64,000 nt of DNA, taken from assembly GCF_041146795.1 (NCBI RefSeq), contig NC_135169.1:13223585-13287584 (forward strand). The letters are read 5' to 3'. Made by a program: the position numbers and the translations under genes. The notes under the pieces are model-generated. The model saw only the letters and a list, made by a program, of their open reading frames with translations. It was not told the origin of the DNA and ran no database searches. The stretch is from Maylandia zebra. Its lineage: Eukaryota > Chordata > Actinopteri > Cichliformes > Cichlidae. Positions 11,904 through 51,400 of this stretch are shown one piece after another. Numbering within the stretch: the stretch's first letter is position 1; the number at the start of each line of letters is the position of its first letter.

Positions 11904-12967
11904 ATGGGCTCAAAATGTGGTCATAAATATTTTGTACTTGTAAAAAAGATTTGTGTAAAAAGAATTTGTGTGTGCGTAAAAAAAAGCATATAAAAGGACA
12001 TTTATTCCCTTCAAAGACCTGCAGTTCAAAAAAGCGCCCCTCCGACAGTCAAACCCATCTGTTCTCTGATTGGATTGTTACATTTGTGATTGACATGACA
12101 TTGACCAATCAGATGAAAGGCAGAAAAATAGGGTCAAAATTCGCACTTGTAACTTGCAGGGTTTTTTTTTCTAAGTCCACACACAAATCTCTTTTACGCA
12201 CACACAAATCTCTTTTACGCACACACAAATCTTTTTTACACACACAAATCTTTTTTACGCACACACAAATCTTTTTTACGCATACAAATCTCTTTTATGC
12301 ACACACTAATCTTTTTTACACATACAAATCTCTTTTACGCACACACAAATCTCTTTTACGCACACACAAATCTTTTTTACGCACACACAAATCTTTTTTA
12401 CACACACAAATCTCTTTTACGCACACACAAATCTCTTTTACGCACACACAAATCTTTTTTACGCACACACAAATCTCTTTTACGCACACACAAATCTTTT
12501 TTACACATACAAATTTCTTTTACACACACACTAATCTTTTTTACACATACAAATTTCTTTTACGCACACACAAATCTCTTTTACGCACACACAAATCTCT
12601 TTTACGCACACACAAATCTTTTTTACGCACACACAAATCTCTTTTACGCACACACAAATCTTTTTTACACATACAAATTTCTTTTACACACACACTAATC
12701 TTTTTTACACATACAAATCTCTTTTACGCACACACAAATCTTTTTTACACATACAAATCTCTTTTACGCACACACAAATCTCTTTTACGCACACACAAAT
12801 CTTTTTTACACATACAAATCTCTTTTACGCACACACAAATCTTTTTTACGCACACACAAATTTTTTTTACGCACACAAAAATCTTTTTTACACATACAAA
12901 TCTCTTTTACGCACACACAAATCTTTTTTACAAGTACAAAATATTTATGACCACATTTTGAGCCCAT
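11904..12967. mobile_element. DNA transposon with perfect 47-bp inverted repeats and internal minisatellite
   Basis: Bases 11904-11950 are an exact reverse complement of 12921-12967 (outer ends 'atgggctcaaaatgtgg' and 'ccacattttgagcccat'). The flanks 11896-11903 (ccgcccct) and 12968-12975 (atgcccct) agree at six of eight positions, consistent with an 8-bp site duplication with later change. The interrupted host sequence is the interspersed repeat in reverse. No transposase is present. The right half is filled by a tandem array. Confidence 0.82.
12175..12935 (+). repeat. Minisatellite, about 21-bp unit (acgcacacacaaatctcttt)
   Basis: Roughly three dozen units alternate between two main forms, 'acgcacacacaaatctcttt' and 'acacatacaaatctcttt', with C/T changes. 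The last unit merges with the right inverted repeat of the host transposon (aaatcttttttacaagtac). Two inverted units lie next to the left inverted repeat at about 11943-11985 (gatttgtgt, aatttgtgtgtgcgt), so the array grew out of subterminal repeats. Confidence 0.9.
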
Positions 12968-13110
12968 ATGCCCCTCCCTGAACCTGGTTCTGCTGGAGGT
13001 TTCTTCCTGTTAAAGGGGAGTTTTTCCTTGCCATTGTTGCCAAAGCGCTTGCTCATAACACTAATGATTAATCAAGATTTAGGAAGGTCAGAGCCAAACT
13101 GGTACATCTG
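12968..13110 (-). repeat. Teleost interspersed repeat, reverse orientation
   Basis: The sequence 'ctgaacctggttctgctgg', 'ttcttcctgttaaagggga' and 'cgcttgctcata' is the reverse of the landmarks seen at 1508-1650. It continues the copy broken by the 11904-12967 transposon. Confidence 0.65.
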
Positions 13111-13610
13111 TTTCACAACGGATGTGATCATTCTCAGTCCGAAGGAAAGGTTTATGTCCAGGGATTGACCTCCTCAGACTCATCAGATGTATTTTTGTCC
13201 ACTAGTGGATCTGTATCGTCCTCAGGAAGATGCTCATCCATATTGCTTTGCTGTTCTGGTTCTTCCTCATCTTCAGCAAAGATATGATCCCCATTTCATA
13301 CTCATCACAAACATCATGACTTTCACCAGAGCATTTTATAATTTAGTGAAATTCTATTTTTTTGTGTCTTTCTGTCTAATTAGAGATTCCTGACAAAGTC
13401 AAATAAAACCTTGGTCCAATAAACAAATTTAAAAGAGACGTTTATGCATCTAAAAACTAAAAGCTGGGCAGGGTTTTTTAACACAACAGGAAGGTTTTTG
13501 TTTTACCAGTTTCTTTTTTTTTTTTTTTTTTTTTTTTTCTTAAATGACATCAGAAACAGCAGTATGCGACATTACATGATGGCAGAGCTTCAGTTCATCC
13601 TTTGTCATTT
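13111..13610. other. Non-coding stretch with poly-T tract
   Basis: No gene is supported. A long poly-T lies at about 13512-13538 and a second begins at about 13608, probably the tails of inserted elements. Confidence 0.4.
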
Positions 13611-14520
13611 TTTTTTTTTTTTTTTTAAATAAATAGGACAGGGGGAATGAATGAGAGAAAGAAAGAAAACCAAAGGGGAGAAGAGACAGTGAGAAGGGGG
13701 GGGGAAGAGAGAGAAAAAAAAAAAGAACTCCTGGGTCACCTGTATGGAGAAAAAAAAAAAAACAAACAAAAAAAACAAACAGAGGAGACAGCAAACAACA
13801 AAGAGCAACATAATAATAGAGAAAACAAAGCACCATCACAATAAACTAGCTAGTCATAGATATCAATATTTACTCAATAATAAACGATATTGTGCAGCAC
13901 GCAAGATAGACAGCGCACAGTGTGCTTTGAGGCAGCAGCCAAGAAAGCTTTAGTCCGCGTCTGTGAATACCCATGTGTGCATACCTGTGTGGATCAGCAT
14001 GCTTGCATTCCAAAGGTTTCTCCATGTAATGATCTGCTAGGGAGTGTGGGGGGGCCACAGCCCCGTCCTCCAGGGTGTGAAGCGGGTATGGAGGAGATCA
14101 AAACTCCAGACATCCAGAGGCCCCCAGAACACAAGAGACCATGGAAGACCAACAGAGGGGCAGCCGCGCCACTGTTCCAGTAAGAGCTGAGGAGAGTCCC
14201 AGATGAGGGCTCGCCCAGCAGCCGTGGAGCAGAAGTCAGGGGGAGTTGCAGTGACGCGCCCGTGAGCTCCGCCGGCCCCCAGCTGCGCCTGAGTGACCGG
14301 GCCCCAGGCCGAGAGGCCGGGGGCACCCCACCCCCAAAGGGGCCCGAGCGAGCCCCAGGCCCCAGGCCCCGACAAGCGGCCGCCAAGGAGTGAGCCGGTG
14401 TGTACCCGGACGCCCACCCCCAGACACAAAGAACCACCAACACACCGACACCTGAGGGAGTCCGCCACCGGCAGGGGAAGTGGTGGTGGGTGGAGATAGG
14501 CCTCCAAACCTTGGTTTTAC
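13611..14520. repeat. Purine-rich to GC-rich interspersed repeat
   Basis: It starts with a T run and 'aaataaataggacaggggga', has purine-rich sequence to about 13780, and becomes strongly GC-rich with CpGs at about 14200-14480 ('ggccccaggccccgacaag'). The composition differs sharply from both sides and resembles the 5' region of an inserted retroelement. Long frames in it on both strands are composition artefacts. Family not identified. Confidence 0.45.
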
Positions 14521-14805
14521 CAGTTTCACCATGAAATAGACATGAAATTAACAGCCATCACATTGCCAGCTGTGTGACACCTGTTTTTGACTCCACTGAA
14601 GCTCCTCTGGCACAGTTGTTTTTGTGTGCTGCCACCTCCTGGCAGCTTCCTGTCACTGCTCAGTTTGTCCTGAAGCTGAGCAGCTCCACAATGAACACAG
14701 GTCAGTGTTTAAAGATGGATATTTATTGAATAAACTGGAATTCATTTTATTAGTCATAATGCTGATTTCCGCTCACACTGGGAATAAAGTGGGTAAGAGT
14801 TTGAC

Positions 14806-14807
<2 letters not shown>

Positions 14808-14897
<90 letters not shown>
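14808..14897. repeat. (GATA)n microsatellite
   Basis: About 22 uninterrupted 'gata' units. Confidence 0.97.
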
Positions 14898-15445
14898 TAC
14901 ACACACAACTTCTTCCTCCTATCTGCTTATCATCTGTATTTGTGATGGACCATCACCCTGATCCTGGACTGTCAGGCTACAGACAACCAACCAGGACATT
15001 TCACTCACTCAGCAGCTCACGTATCATGTCTCACGTGAAGAAAGTTGGAAACGAAACTCAATGGACTGTTGGCAGTTAGCTGACATACTTTTAAAGTGAG
15101 AAAAAATGATTTGAAGAAACAGAGGGATAATCTGGGAACAAGACACAGGAGGAGAGCACAGCTGGGAGCAATCACAAACACCGAGACACAAAACTGAAAA
15201 CACTAACATAACACACAAGACTGTATCCCCAAGGACACATGGTGTAATGCCTTTATTTTTCAGGGCTGTGCCCACTTATACTACACTATATAACTTTATA
15301 ATACTTATTAATAAAAAGCATAGCATTATTGAGGCACTGCAAATGATCTAATGATCTAATCTTAACAGGATCCACATACGTATTTGAGCAGCTATTCCCC
15401 AGCAAAAACCGCTCACGCCTCACAGACGACAGCTTACAGTCCTGC

Positions 15446-16680
15446 GTAGGGATGGGCACCGGTGTCCGGTGCCATGATGGGACCGGTTCTGACATAAACG
15501 GTAGTAACCAGACCGAAAAGCAGCACACATTTCGGTGCTTTATTTCGGTGCTTTTTTTTCCTGAGCTGTGATACACTTTAGATTCTAGCCAATAATTTTA
15601 CATTTCCGAGGATAGTAGGCGGGTCCAGGTACCTACGTTCTTTTAGAGCAGAGCTACAGATTAAAAATGCCCAAGACGAAGCGGTCAAAAGTCTTGCTGT
15701 ACTTCACAGCAAAATATGCAAACTCAGCAGCCTGCAACAAGTACTTTAAGCTGATACTGTGATACTGTCAAAGGAGGTAACACCTCAAATCCGATGAAAC
15801 ACCTGGCGACGCATAGCATTTTTGTTTTTTTTAAAGCCGAGAAATGCGCCATATTTGATAGCTTGCTGCGAGACCTCACACCGTGCACATCTACTGCGGT
15901 TGTCCTGCGTAAAGATGAAAGTGACTTCGTACAGCCCCGGTCTGCTAACACTGTGCGTAGAGGTTCATGAGCAGAAGTCCCACTGTAAACATATCACGGC
16001 AGACCCGACGATGTTTAATAACGAAGAACATTAAAACATTACTGTTGGCCACATGTCGGCAAAGTTATGTGACATTAGTGATGTTTGTACTTTCAGCGTC
16101 AGCTTGGTTTTTAAAGCCTTTGCTTTATACGCCGTTAGATAGTCGACCTCAGTCTTACAGAGAATCTGACGATTTTGTGGATAATTAAAGTCAGTCATAC
16201 ATCCACAAACACAACAAGCTGAAAGTCAGTGATGCTGCTCGGTTTGCAGTCCTGAATATCACGGCACAAGCAGGATCCACTGCACTGTTAATGTTAGCTA
16301 TGTTATATTGCTGCCTCTGTTCGGTGGTGTCGAGCCAAACGGACTTTAACGTGTGTTTGAACGAGCTGACGGTTCAAACTTAATACAGTATGCTCGGATA
16401 TAAAGCCTGACGGATAGCAGATGGTCAAGATATTGGTGGCACATACGACACGTGTACGACATGGGTATGCTGATATACTTATTTCATACATTTATATCTC
16501 ATAAATTCTTTTTATGCATCTCCCACATTTATTTTGCTGAAGGTGGCATTTAGACTTTTAACAGTGGTTGCACTTTGTGTTTGTCTGTGTAGGACAAGTC
16601 CTTCGAGAAATGTCAAAGGGTATCATCACGTTGTTTCCATACCTGGCTTATCCTAGGAGAAGGTTTGGCTATGTAAGTAC
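15446..16680 (+). pseudogene. Decayed hAT transposase fragment with BED-type zinc finger
   Basis: The segment opens with a hAT-like terminus, 'tagggatgggcaccggtg'. From 15667 a frame starts 'MPKTKRSKVLLYFTAKYAN' and continues through 'CNKYFKLI', 'KGGNTSNPMKHLATHS' and 'KAEKCAIFDSLL' with frame breaks. This matches the layout of a BED zinc finger (CxxC ... HxxxH) at the N-terminus of hAT transposases; one cysteine position appears replaced. No matching right end was found, so the extent is approximate. Confidence 0.55.
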
Positions 16681-16849
16681 AAGCTTGGCTATGGGTTGAG
16701 TAATACTGAAGCTGGGGTTGTTTTTTTTTTTGCATGTCTTCCATCTGTGCTGCATTTTATATTAACTCTGATAGTGGAGCTATCAGGTAGCTCAACTGTA
16801 GATGCCGCCTCTGTATCCACCCCTCCTGGGTGTGGAGAGTGGAGCGGAT

Positions 16850-44780
<27,931 letters not shown>

Positions 44781-46170
44781 GTAAGACACAGTCTGCTGTT
44801 TTAGATGATATCATTCTGAGACCTGTGCTGATAGTTAGTGCTATTCATTAGCACAATGAAAAGCCTCAATATAATAGAAACATCTCAAACCTCACTGATG
44901 GAGGGTGAAAGAAAAACTACAGAAATAATACTGATTCCAGCTGAACTATGATTTCAGGTTCTTGAATTGAGTTAAAGCAAATATAATGTCTTTATTATTC
45001 CCACTAAAAGTCTATAAACTTGACATCTGATGAGTTCGATCTTCTAAGTCAGTGAAATGTCCTGGTTGGGTGTCTGTAGCCTGACAGTCCAGGATCAGGG
45101 TGAAGGTCCATCTCAAATACTGATGATGAGCAGATAAGAGGAAGAAGTGGGAGGAGAACGATAGATACAATTTGGTATGACACCAGAAACAGGAAGATTT
45201 TCCAGCATTCAGTGTCGTTCATCTTCTCAGGTGGTTTCCATGGTGACTCGGACTGATTGACAGGCTGCCCACCTCCATGATGATCCCTGTCTTTTGATGA
45301 TGATCCGGATGCTGGTTGTATGAAAGATTGAGCTGTCTTCTGGCTGCTATGGTGTTGTGATCACTACACAGCTGGAAAAGGCAGCAGTTTTATTGGAAGT
45401 ATTGTAAGGACAGGACCAAACAGAGAGATAATGATTCTGTTCCTTATGGGTGGAAGTAGCTCAGGAGGTAGAGGAGGTCATCTACTAACCAGAAGGTTGT
45501 TTGTTTGAACCCTGGCTGCTCCAGTCAAAACACTAACCTGAAGTTGCTCTCTGATGCAGCCATCGGAGCATTTACTACATTTTATTATTAACATGGTGAA
45601 GGGAAGTGTGTCAGTTTTTTTTTTTTTTTTTTGAACAAATTGATATATTCCTCAAATGTCTCCAAGCAAAGCTGGTTGCACTCTAGAACTTCTGGGGACC
45701 AGTAGGGTGTCAAATGTTGGATTAGAATTGAGACTAACGACTTGTTGGACTTGTGCCCTTCTGAATATAAACACATCTTTGGTAACAGGTCTCACAAGCA
45801 ATAAAGAAGCATTCCTTCTTCTCAAGTTGTTTTAGGTGAAGATGTTTTACCGTACTCATAAAGATGTGAAAGTATCCATTTGAGAGGAAAATGAAATGAA
45901 ATGACAAGAGGAGAGTTTGAGAAACATATATTTTGGGGCCATAAAGTCCCATATAGATAAATGGAAATTGATTCTTTACCAGGGTGAGTCATTAAAAGGA
46001 GAGCAGTATCATTTATTCCCTTACTCCTTGTTTTCTAGCTGCTTTTGTTTTAATTTGATTATGTATGGGTTGACTTTTGAATTTTGCCTTCAAGTGATCA
46101 TTCAAGAGTTATTGCTGTGTTCTTTTTTCTTATTCTGTCTTACTGTTTGCATGAAAGACCAAAAATAAAA
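44781..46170 (+). other. Probable 3' UTR region of the ZP-domain gene
   Basis: The stop codon TAG at 44778-44780 is directly followed by a donor-like 'gtaaga'. A good acceptor, 'cattcatcttctcag'-like, precedes 45231, so a 3'-UTR intron is possible. Tandem AATAAA signals are at 46164-46174. A tRNA-derived SINE lies at about 45448-45570. Confidence 0.35.
45448..45570 (+). repeat. tRNA-derived SINE
   Basis: A-box-like 'gtagctcaggaggtagag' and B-box-like 'ggttgtttgtttgaaccc' are spaced as in a tRNA, followed by 'ctgctccagtc' and a SINE-like tail 'gatgcagccatcggagc'. It does not fold as a complete tRNA and lacks a usable 3' end, so it is a SINE, not a tRNA gene. Confidence 0.65.
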
Positions 46171-47324
46171 TAAAAGGTCAGGGTAAAAATGAAGCTTCAA
46201 GCATTTTTTTGTTATTTCCACTGTCTCACTAAGAAACTGTTTAGCCCGAACTCCATTAACTACAGTGGTTTTCTGAATGACACGGGGCTCTATATACACT
46301 GAGAACAGTGCATGTTTATGCAGGCTTCATCTATTTAACACCTGTTAAATCAGAAAGAAGAAGGCAATGACCTGTTTTTTCTTCTGTTGAGTAACATTTT
46401 GTGGGCTACCAATAAGTACTTTGTACTCAGCATAACTCTAAACCAGAGTTGAAGTATTAAACCACAATAAGTCTCTTTCATATATGAAGAGAGATTACAA
46501 GACAATAAGCAACAATCCATATTAGAAATAGAGAAAGAGATGAGATAAAACATGTAGCTTCAACTCAGTGATGTTCTGTGAGGGCAAGCACTCAAACAGT
46601 GCTTGTCCAATGAAATCTAAATATAGATTGTACCAAAGTGAGAACAATCTCTCTTCTTGTATTTCAGTATTTTGACACATAAAACTTTCTCCACTGCCTA
46701 ATTGCATCCATCCTACACATGACTCCACTGCAGTTAATGATTGTATCGGGCATCAGATTTAACTCTAAGCCTTCTTGATTTACTATTTTAAACAATACTT
46801 TTTTTTATTAACAACATAAAACAACAATGTTAGATAACGGTGAAGAAGATGTACTGATAAACTGGATTACAGGACATTTTGCAGTGAAACACCACATTTC
46901 CCTGAAAAATGCCGAGTTAAATGCATGGATCTGTGAAAAGAGACTAACTTAATGCATATATAGATTCAATGTAATGACTTTTGTGTTGTTCTGACAGACA
47001 ATATGACGTAGCTTGGCTGTAGAGTGGAGTTGGTTTACTTTGGTGATTGCGGTGTTACCGTCTTTAAACATACAGGCTTAAAGATTAACGACAGGTTTCA
47101 CTCTCCACAGTCACGTGTCTATAAACCAATAAATCTAACAGGAAAGTAGCAATCAGCTTTCTGGCTGCTCCACCCATCTCTTTGTGTGCGCCCTCTGAAG
47201 CAGATGCTCACCAGGCAAATCTCTGCCCTCCTCATCCTCTCTTCCTGCATGTGAAGTTGCATCTGTCTCCCAACACAGAAGATTTAGAATGATTTCTTAC
47301 TCATGATTTATATGATCGATAAAG
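46171..47324. other. Intergenic region between two convergent genes
   Basis: AT-rich sequence with no supported gene or recognised repeat. The ZP gene (+) and npnt (-) converge here. Confidence 0.4.
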
Positions 47325-47330
47325 TTTATT
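47325..47330 (-). terminator. Probable npnt polyadenylation signal
   Basis: 'tttatt' on + is AATAAA on the minus strand, about 450 bp after the npnt stop codon. Other candidates lie nearby, so the choice is tentative. Confidence 0.35.
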
Positions 47331-47780
47331 ACAACGTTACAGTGAAACAAAAACATATGGACCTAAATATTTATTACACTCTCACTGCAGTATTTCTATG
47401 AATCGAAATCCTTGTACAAATCAGTGAAATCAGTGTGAAATTGTAAATCTTTGTAACGATATGTTACTTTTACTACATTGATTATAAATGATAATTAATG
47501 ATAATAAATCTTTGCACTCATTAACATATAAAGTAAACAGTTAAAGTAAATCTGAAACCTTTCCAAAATGAATTCTGAGTGTTTCCAAATCTTCAGTCCG
47601 GCTCATAAACAGGAACTTCTACTGTCACGCAGCACAAAATTTAAACTGAAGCACTGCTGCTGTGGCTTCACCACAAACCCACATAACTTCCTCTTCCTCT
47701 GAGGGGGCAGAAATCCTGATGCTGGGATTGCAGCAACATTGGTCCTTTAAATCATGTGACCTGAAGGTCTATATTTGGTG

Positions 47781-48392
47781 TCATCGACACGGCCCCCGTC
47801 TCAAAGTGACATCGTCAACAGCGATCTGTCCACTTCGTCCAATCCTCCGCTCGGCCTTGAGCAGCACCTGCACGCACACACATCCGTCATCATCAGCTTC
47901 ACAAACTCAGCTCAGCAACAAATTTGGGTCATGTACGTCTGCCTCACCCTGTCCAGAGAGTGTGTTGTCAAGGTAACATGCGTGTGTCTCCAACCGTGCC
48001 CACCTGTCCTACTCCAGAGGGCGGGGCCATACCTGCAGCAGCAAAAAGTGTTACAGAGGCGACTCCAGCAGGAGTTAACAGTCGTGGCACTTTGACTCGA
48101 GTACCTTTGGTCTCGTCCCTTTTTCCTGATGAACAGCTGCAGCACGCCCACGTGATGCCCCGTCAACCAATGGGAGAAGGAGAGACACAGGTCGCCATGG
48201 CTCCAGGAAGGGACTACCTGGATGGCCAGTCGAGCACCACGGATGCTTGTCTGTCCCGCCTTCAGCTCGGGGACAGATAGGTACCACCCACCTGAGACAC
48301 ATACGATCATCAGAGCAGAAACTGAATTGAAACTAATTCTACTTTTCACTGGGAACACATCATGTCAATCAGACATCCTTACTATGACATGA

Positions 48393-48487
<95 letters not shown>

Positions 48488-51400
48488 CTGCAGGACTTTG
48501 AACCGTCTCCCAGTGTAGATCTCCCTCACTGTCAGACATCCAGTCACAGAGTCTGTGACTGAAGCTGCAACGGAGCTCCCCGACCTCTACGATCAAAGAA
48601 GGGAAACAGGAATGCTACTAAAGTCACCAGCTGGGGGAAGTTTGATATGACCCTGTAATCTCCTCTTTTAAACAGGGGAATGAGATGTGTCTGCTTTTTT
48701 AAAAATATGAATATTAACCTCCTTTATCACGCAGTGTAACCGGTGCTTACCAGGATCGTCTCTGGCATCTTCCGCGATGTTTCCCAGCTCGATGTCAAAC
48801 TCCCACACGTGGTTGTGACCGGGATGTCGAGGGACTGCAGAGCACACACACAAATAAGTAAACGATCAGTTTATCCTAAATGTATTATTTGGTTCATGCT
48901 GATATTCAGTATTTAAAATGCTTCTAACCGCCCATCAAAGACATTCAGTCTATAAACCAACAAAAGCAAACACACCAGCACATATATAAACTAATTACTG
49001 AAAATTTTAAAAGAGAAAAATCAATGTTAATCCTCTTCAACCAACACACAGGCTTTGTATACACACATGTGAAAACCAGACTGAAGTCCAAAGTTTGCAG
49101 TTTTTACTTTCTTACATATCCTAAAAAAAATTTAAAGTCTAGATTAGCATGCAAAAACTGGTTTCATTTTTCTACCTTTGTTTATTTTCATGAATCTTTA
49201 ACTGGAAGACATCAATCTAAGTCACTTCTTTGAATTATTTTGGCTTAGTAACAACGCAATCAGACAAAAACTTACTTCAAGACCTCCCAGTAACGATTTA
49301 CAAAAGGTAAGAATACTGGAGCAGTGATTAGCACTACTGCTTCACAGCAACACCATCCTGGGTTCGACTTCACTGTGTGCCTTAGAAGAATCATCTTTTT
49401 TCAAGATATTTTCTCTCAAAATGAGAAAGAAGCATTGACAGGCTTGTTTTGAACTTTTTTGGAAGGAGTGTTTCAGCACTTCCTTTAAGATATTTCTCAC
49501 ATGTTTAAAAAAAATCTCATTTTAAGAAATCTTACCAAGTGAAATCATCTTACTGCCAGATTATTTCGCTTGATTATAGTCTCGATCTTCTTAATTTTTT
49601 GTTTCTCATATTAAGTAGCTAATTTTTGCGTTTTGAGAGGAGGCTTCACATCCACCATGATCTTGGTGGAGCTGCTGAAGCTCTAACTGGCAGTGTGAAG
49701 CTTTATAAAACTTTAAGTAGACCAAACATACTGAAACATGAAGGTTAGCTTTAACGCTATTGTATCTTCTGCTTGACCTTCTTTCATTTTTGACTGTTTT
49801 TGATATTTTTTACTTTGTTGCATCTTCTTAATCGAGCATTGAAGTCCAACGAAAATAGAAATTTCTTTATTTTTGTAATCAAGTATTTCATGTTAAAAAA
49901 GTACTCTAAGTGTTTCATTTGACATTACTGTGAAATTCAACAACACACCAACTAATTTAATTAGTTTTCTTTTTCTTTCTGCTTTAACCTCCTAAGACCT
50001 GAACTCTTCCACGACATGTATTTTTAATTTTTCTTTGATATTTGGGCATATTGGGGCCCGATGAATGTAGAAAACAAAGAATTACCAGATTTTTTTTTCA
50101 ACCTTATTTTTGTTTTTAAGAAAATTGAGAGCCACATATGAGGATATTCGTTTAAAATTTTGATAGAACAGTAGCAGTATAATGTCCTCGTAAGTGGATA
50201 TCAGGCCCCTGTACACCAAAATTGAGTATTTTAGTCTAAATAACTAAATCAATAATAATGTGATGTCCACATATGTGGAAGCCAGGTCCTAGGAGGTTAA
50301 TATTAAATGGCCTGCATTTGTATAGCGCTTTTTTAGTCCTTAAGGACCCCAAAGCGCTTTACACTACATTCACACACTGGCAATAGCAAGCTACATTGTA
50401 GCCACAGCTGCCCTGGGGTGCACTGACAGAGGCAAGACACAGGCGCCACCGGGCCCTCTGACCACCACCAGTAGGCAAACACGGGGTTAGTATCTTGCCC
50501 AAGGATATTTGGCATGCAGCCAGGATGCAGCCTGGGATCAAACCACCGACCTTCTGATTAGTGGCTGACCTGCTCTGCCACCTCAGCTATAGCCACCCCA
50601 ATTAGAATTTACGTGTTGGACTTTCTTTTCCATCCATCCATCTTCTTCCGCTTTATCCGGGGCCGGGTTGCGGGGGCAGCAGCCTAAGCAAAGAGGCCCA
50701 GACCTCCCTCTCCCCGGCCACCTCCTCCAGCTTATCCGGGGGAACACCAAGGCGTTCCCAGGCCAGCCGAGAGATATAATCTCTCCAGCGTGTCCTGGGT
50801 CTGCCCCGGGGCCTCCTCCCGGTGGGACATGCCCAGAACACCTCACCCAGGAGGCGCCCAGGGGGCATCCTTGTCAGATGCCCGAACCACCTCAGCTGGC
50901 TCCTTTCGATGTGGAGCAGCAGCTGCTCTACTCTGAGCCCCTCCCGGATGGCCGAACTTCTCACCCTGTCTCTAAGGGAGAGGCCAGCCACCCTTCGGAG
51001 GAAGCTCATTTCTGCCACTGGTATCCGCGATCTCGTTCTTTCGGTCACTACCCACAGCTCGTGGCCATAGGTGAGGGTAGGGACGTAGATCGACCGGTAA
51101 ATTGAGAGCTTCGCTTTTACACTCAGCTCCCTCTTCACCACGACGGACCGGTGCAGCGTCCGCATTACTGCAGCTGCAGCCCCAATCCGTCTGTCGATCT
51201 CCGGCTCCCTTCTCCCATCACTCGCGAACAAGACCCCGAGATACTTGAAGTCCTCCACTTGGGGCAGGAACTCATCCCCGACCCGGAGTGGGCTTTCTTT
51301 TTTCTTTTTCTATTTTTACTGGTCAACATTCAGATCTGCATCTGCATCTGTCCCATATTACAGACACTGAGTCACTTTTACGTTGGGGTCCGTGAAAAGT

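Noticed and set aside
12175-12935. Regular repeats resembling a CRISPR array
   Set aside because: There are no unique spacers, the genome is a vertebrate nuclear one, and the array lies inside a transposon.
11951-12961. A 336-residue open frame with 'THKSLLR' repeats
   Set aside because: It is the translation of the 21-bp minisatellite. The unit length is a multiple of three, so the frame stays open by chance; there is no start context or splice context.
13994-14532. Overlapping long frames on both strands
   Set aside because: The segment is GC-rich, so stops are rare in all frames; sequence is Pro/Gly/Arg-biased with no domain. It is part of a repeat.
45448-45530. A tRNA gene candidate
   Set aside because: A and B boxes are present but stems do not pair through the cloverleaf and SINE body follows, so it is a tRNA-derived SINE.
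48362-48596. Frames encoding (CV)n or (HT)n peptides
   Set aside because: They read through the GT microsatellite. Only the 48488-48586 part is a real npnt exon, in its own frame.
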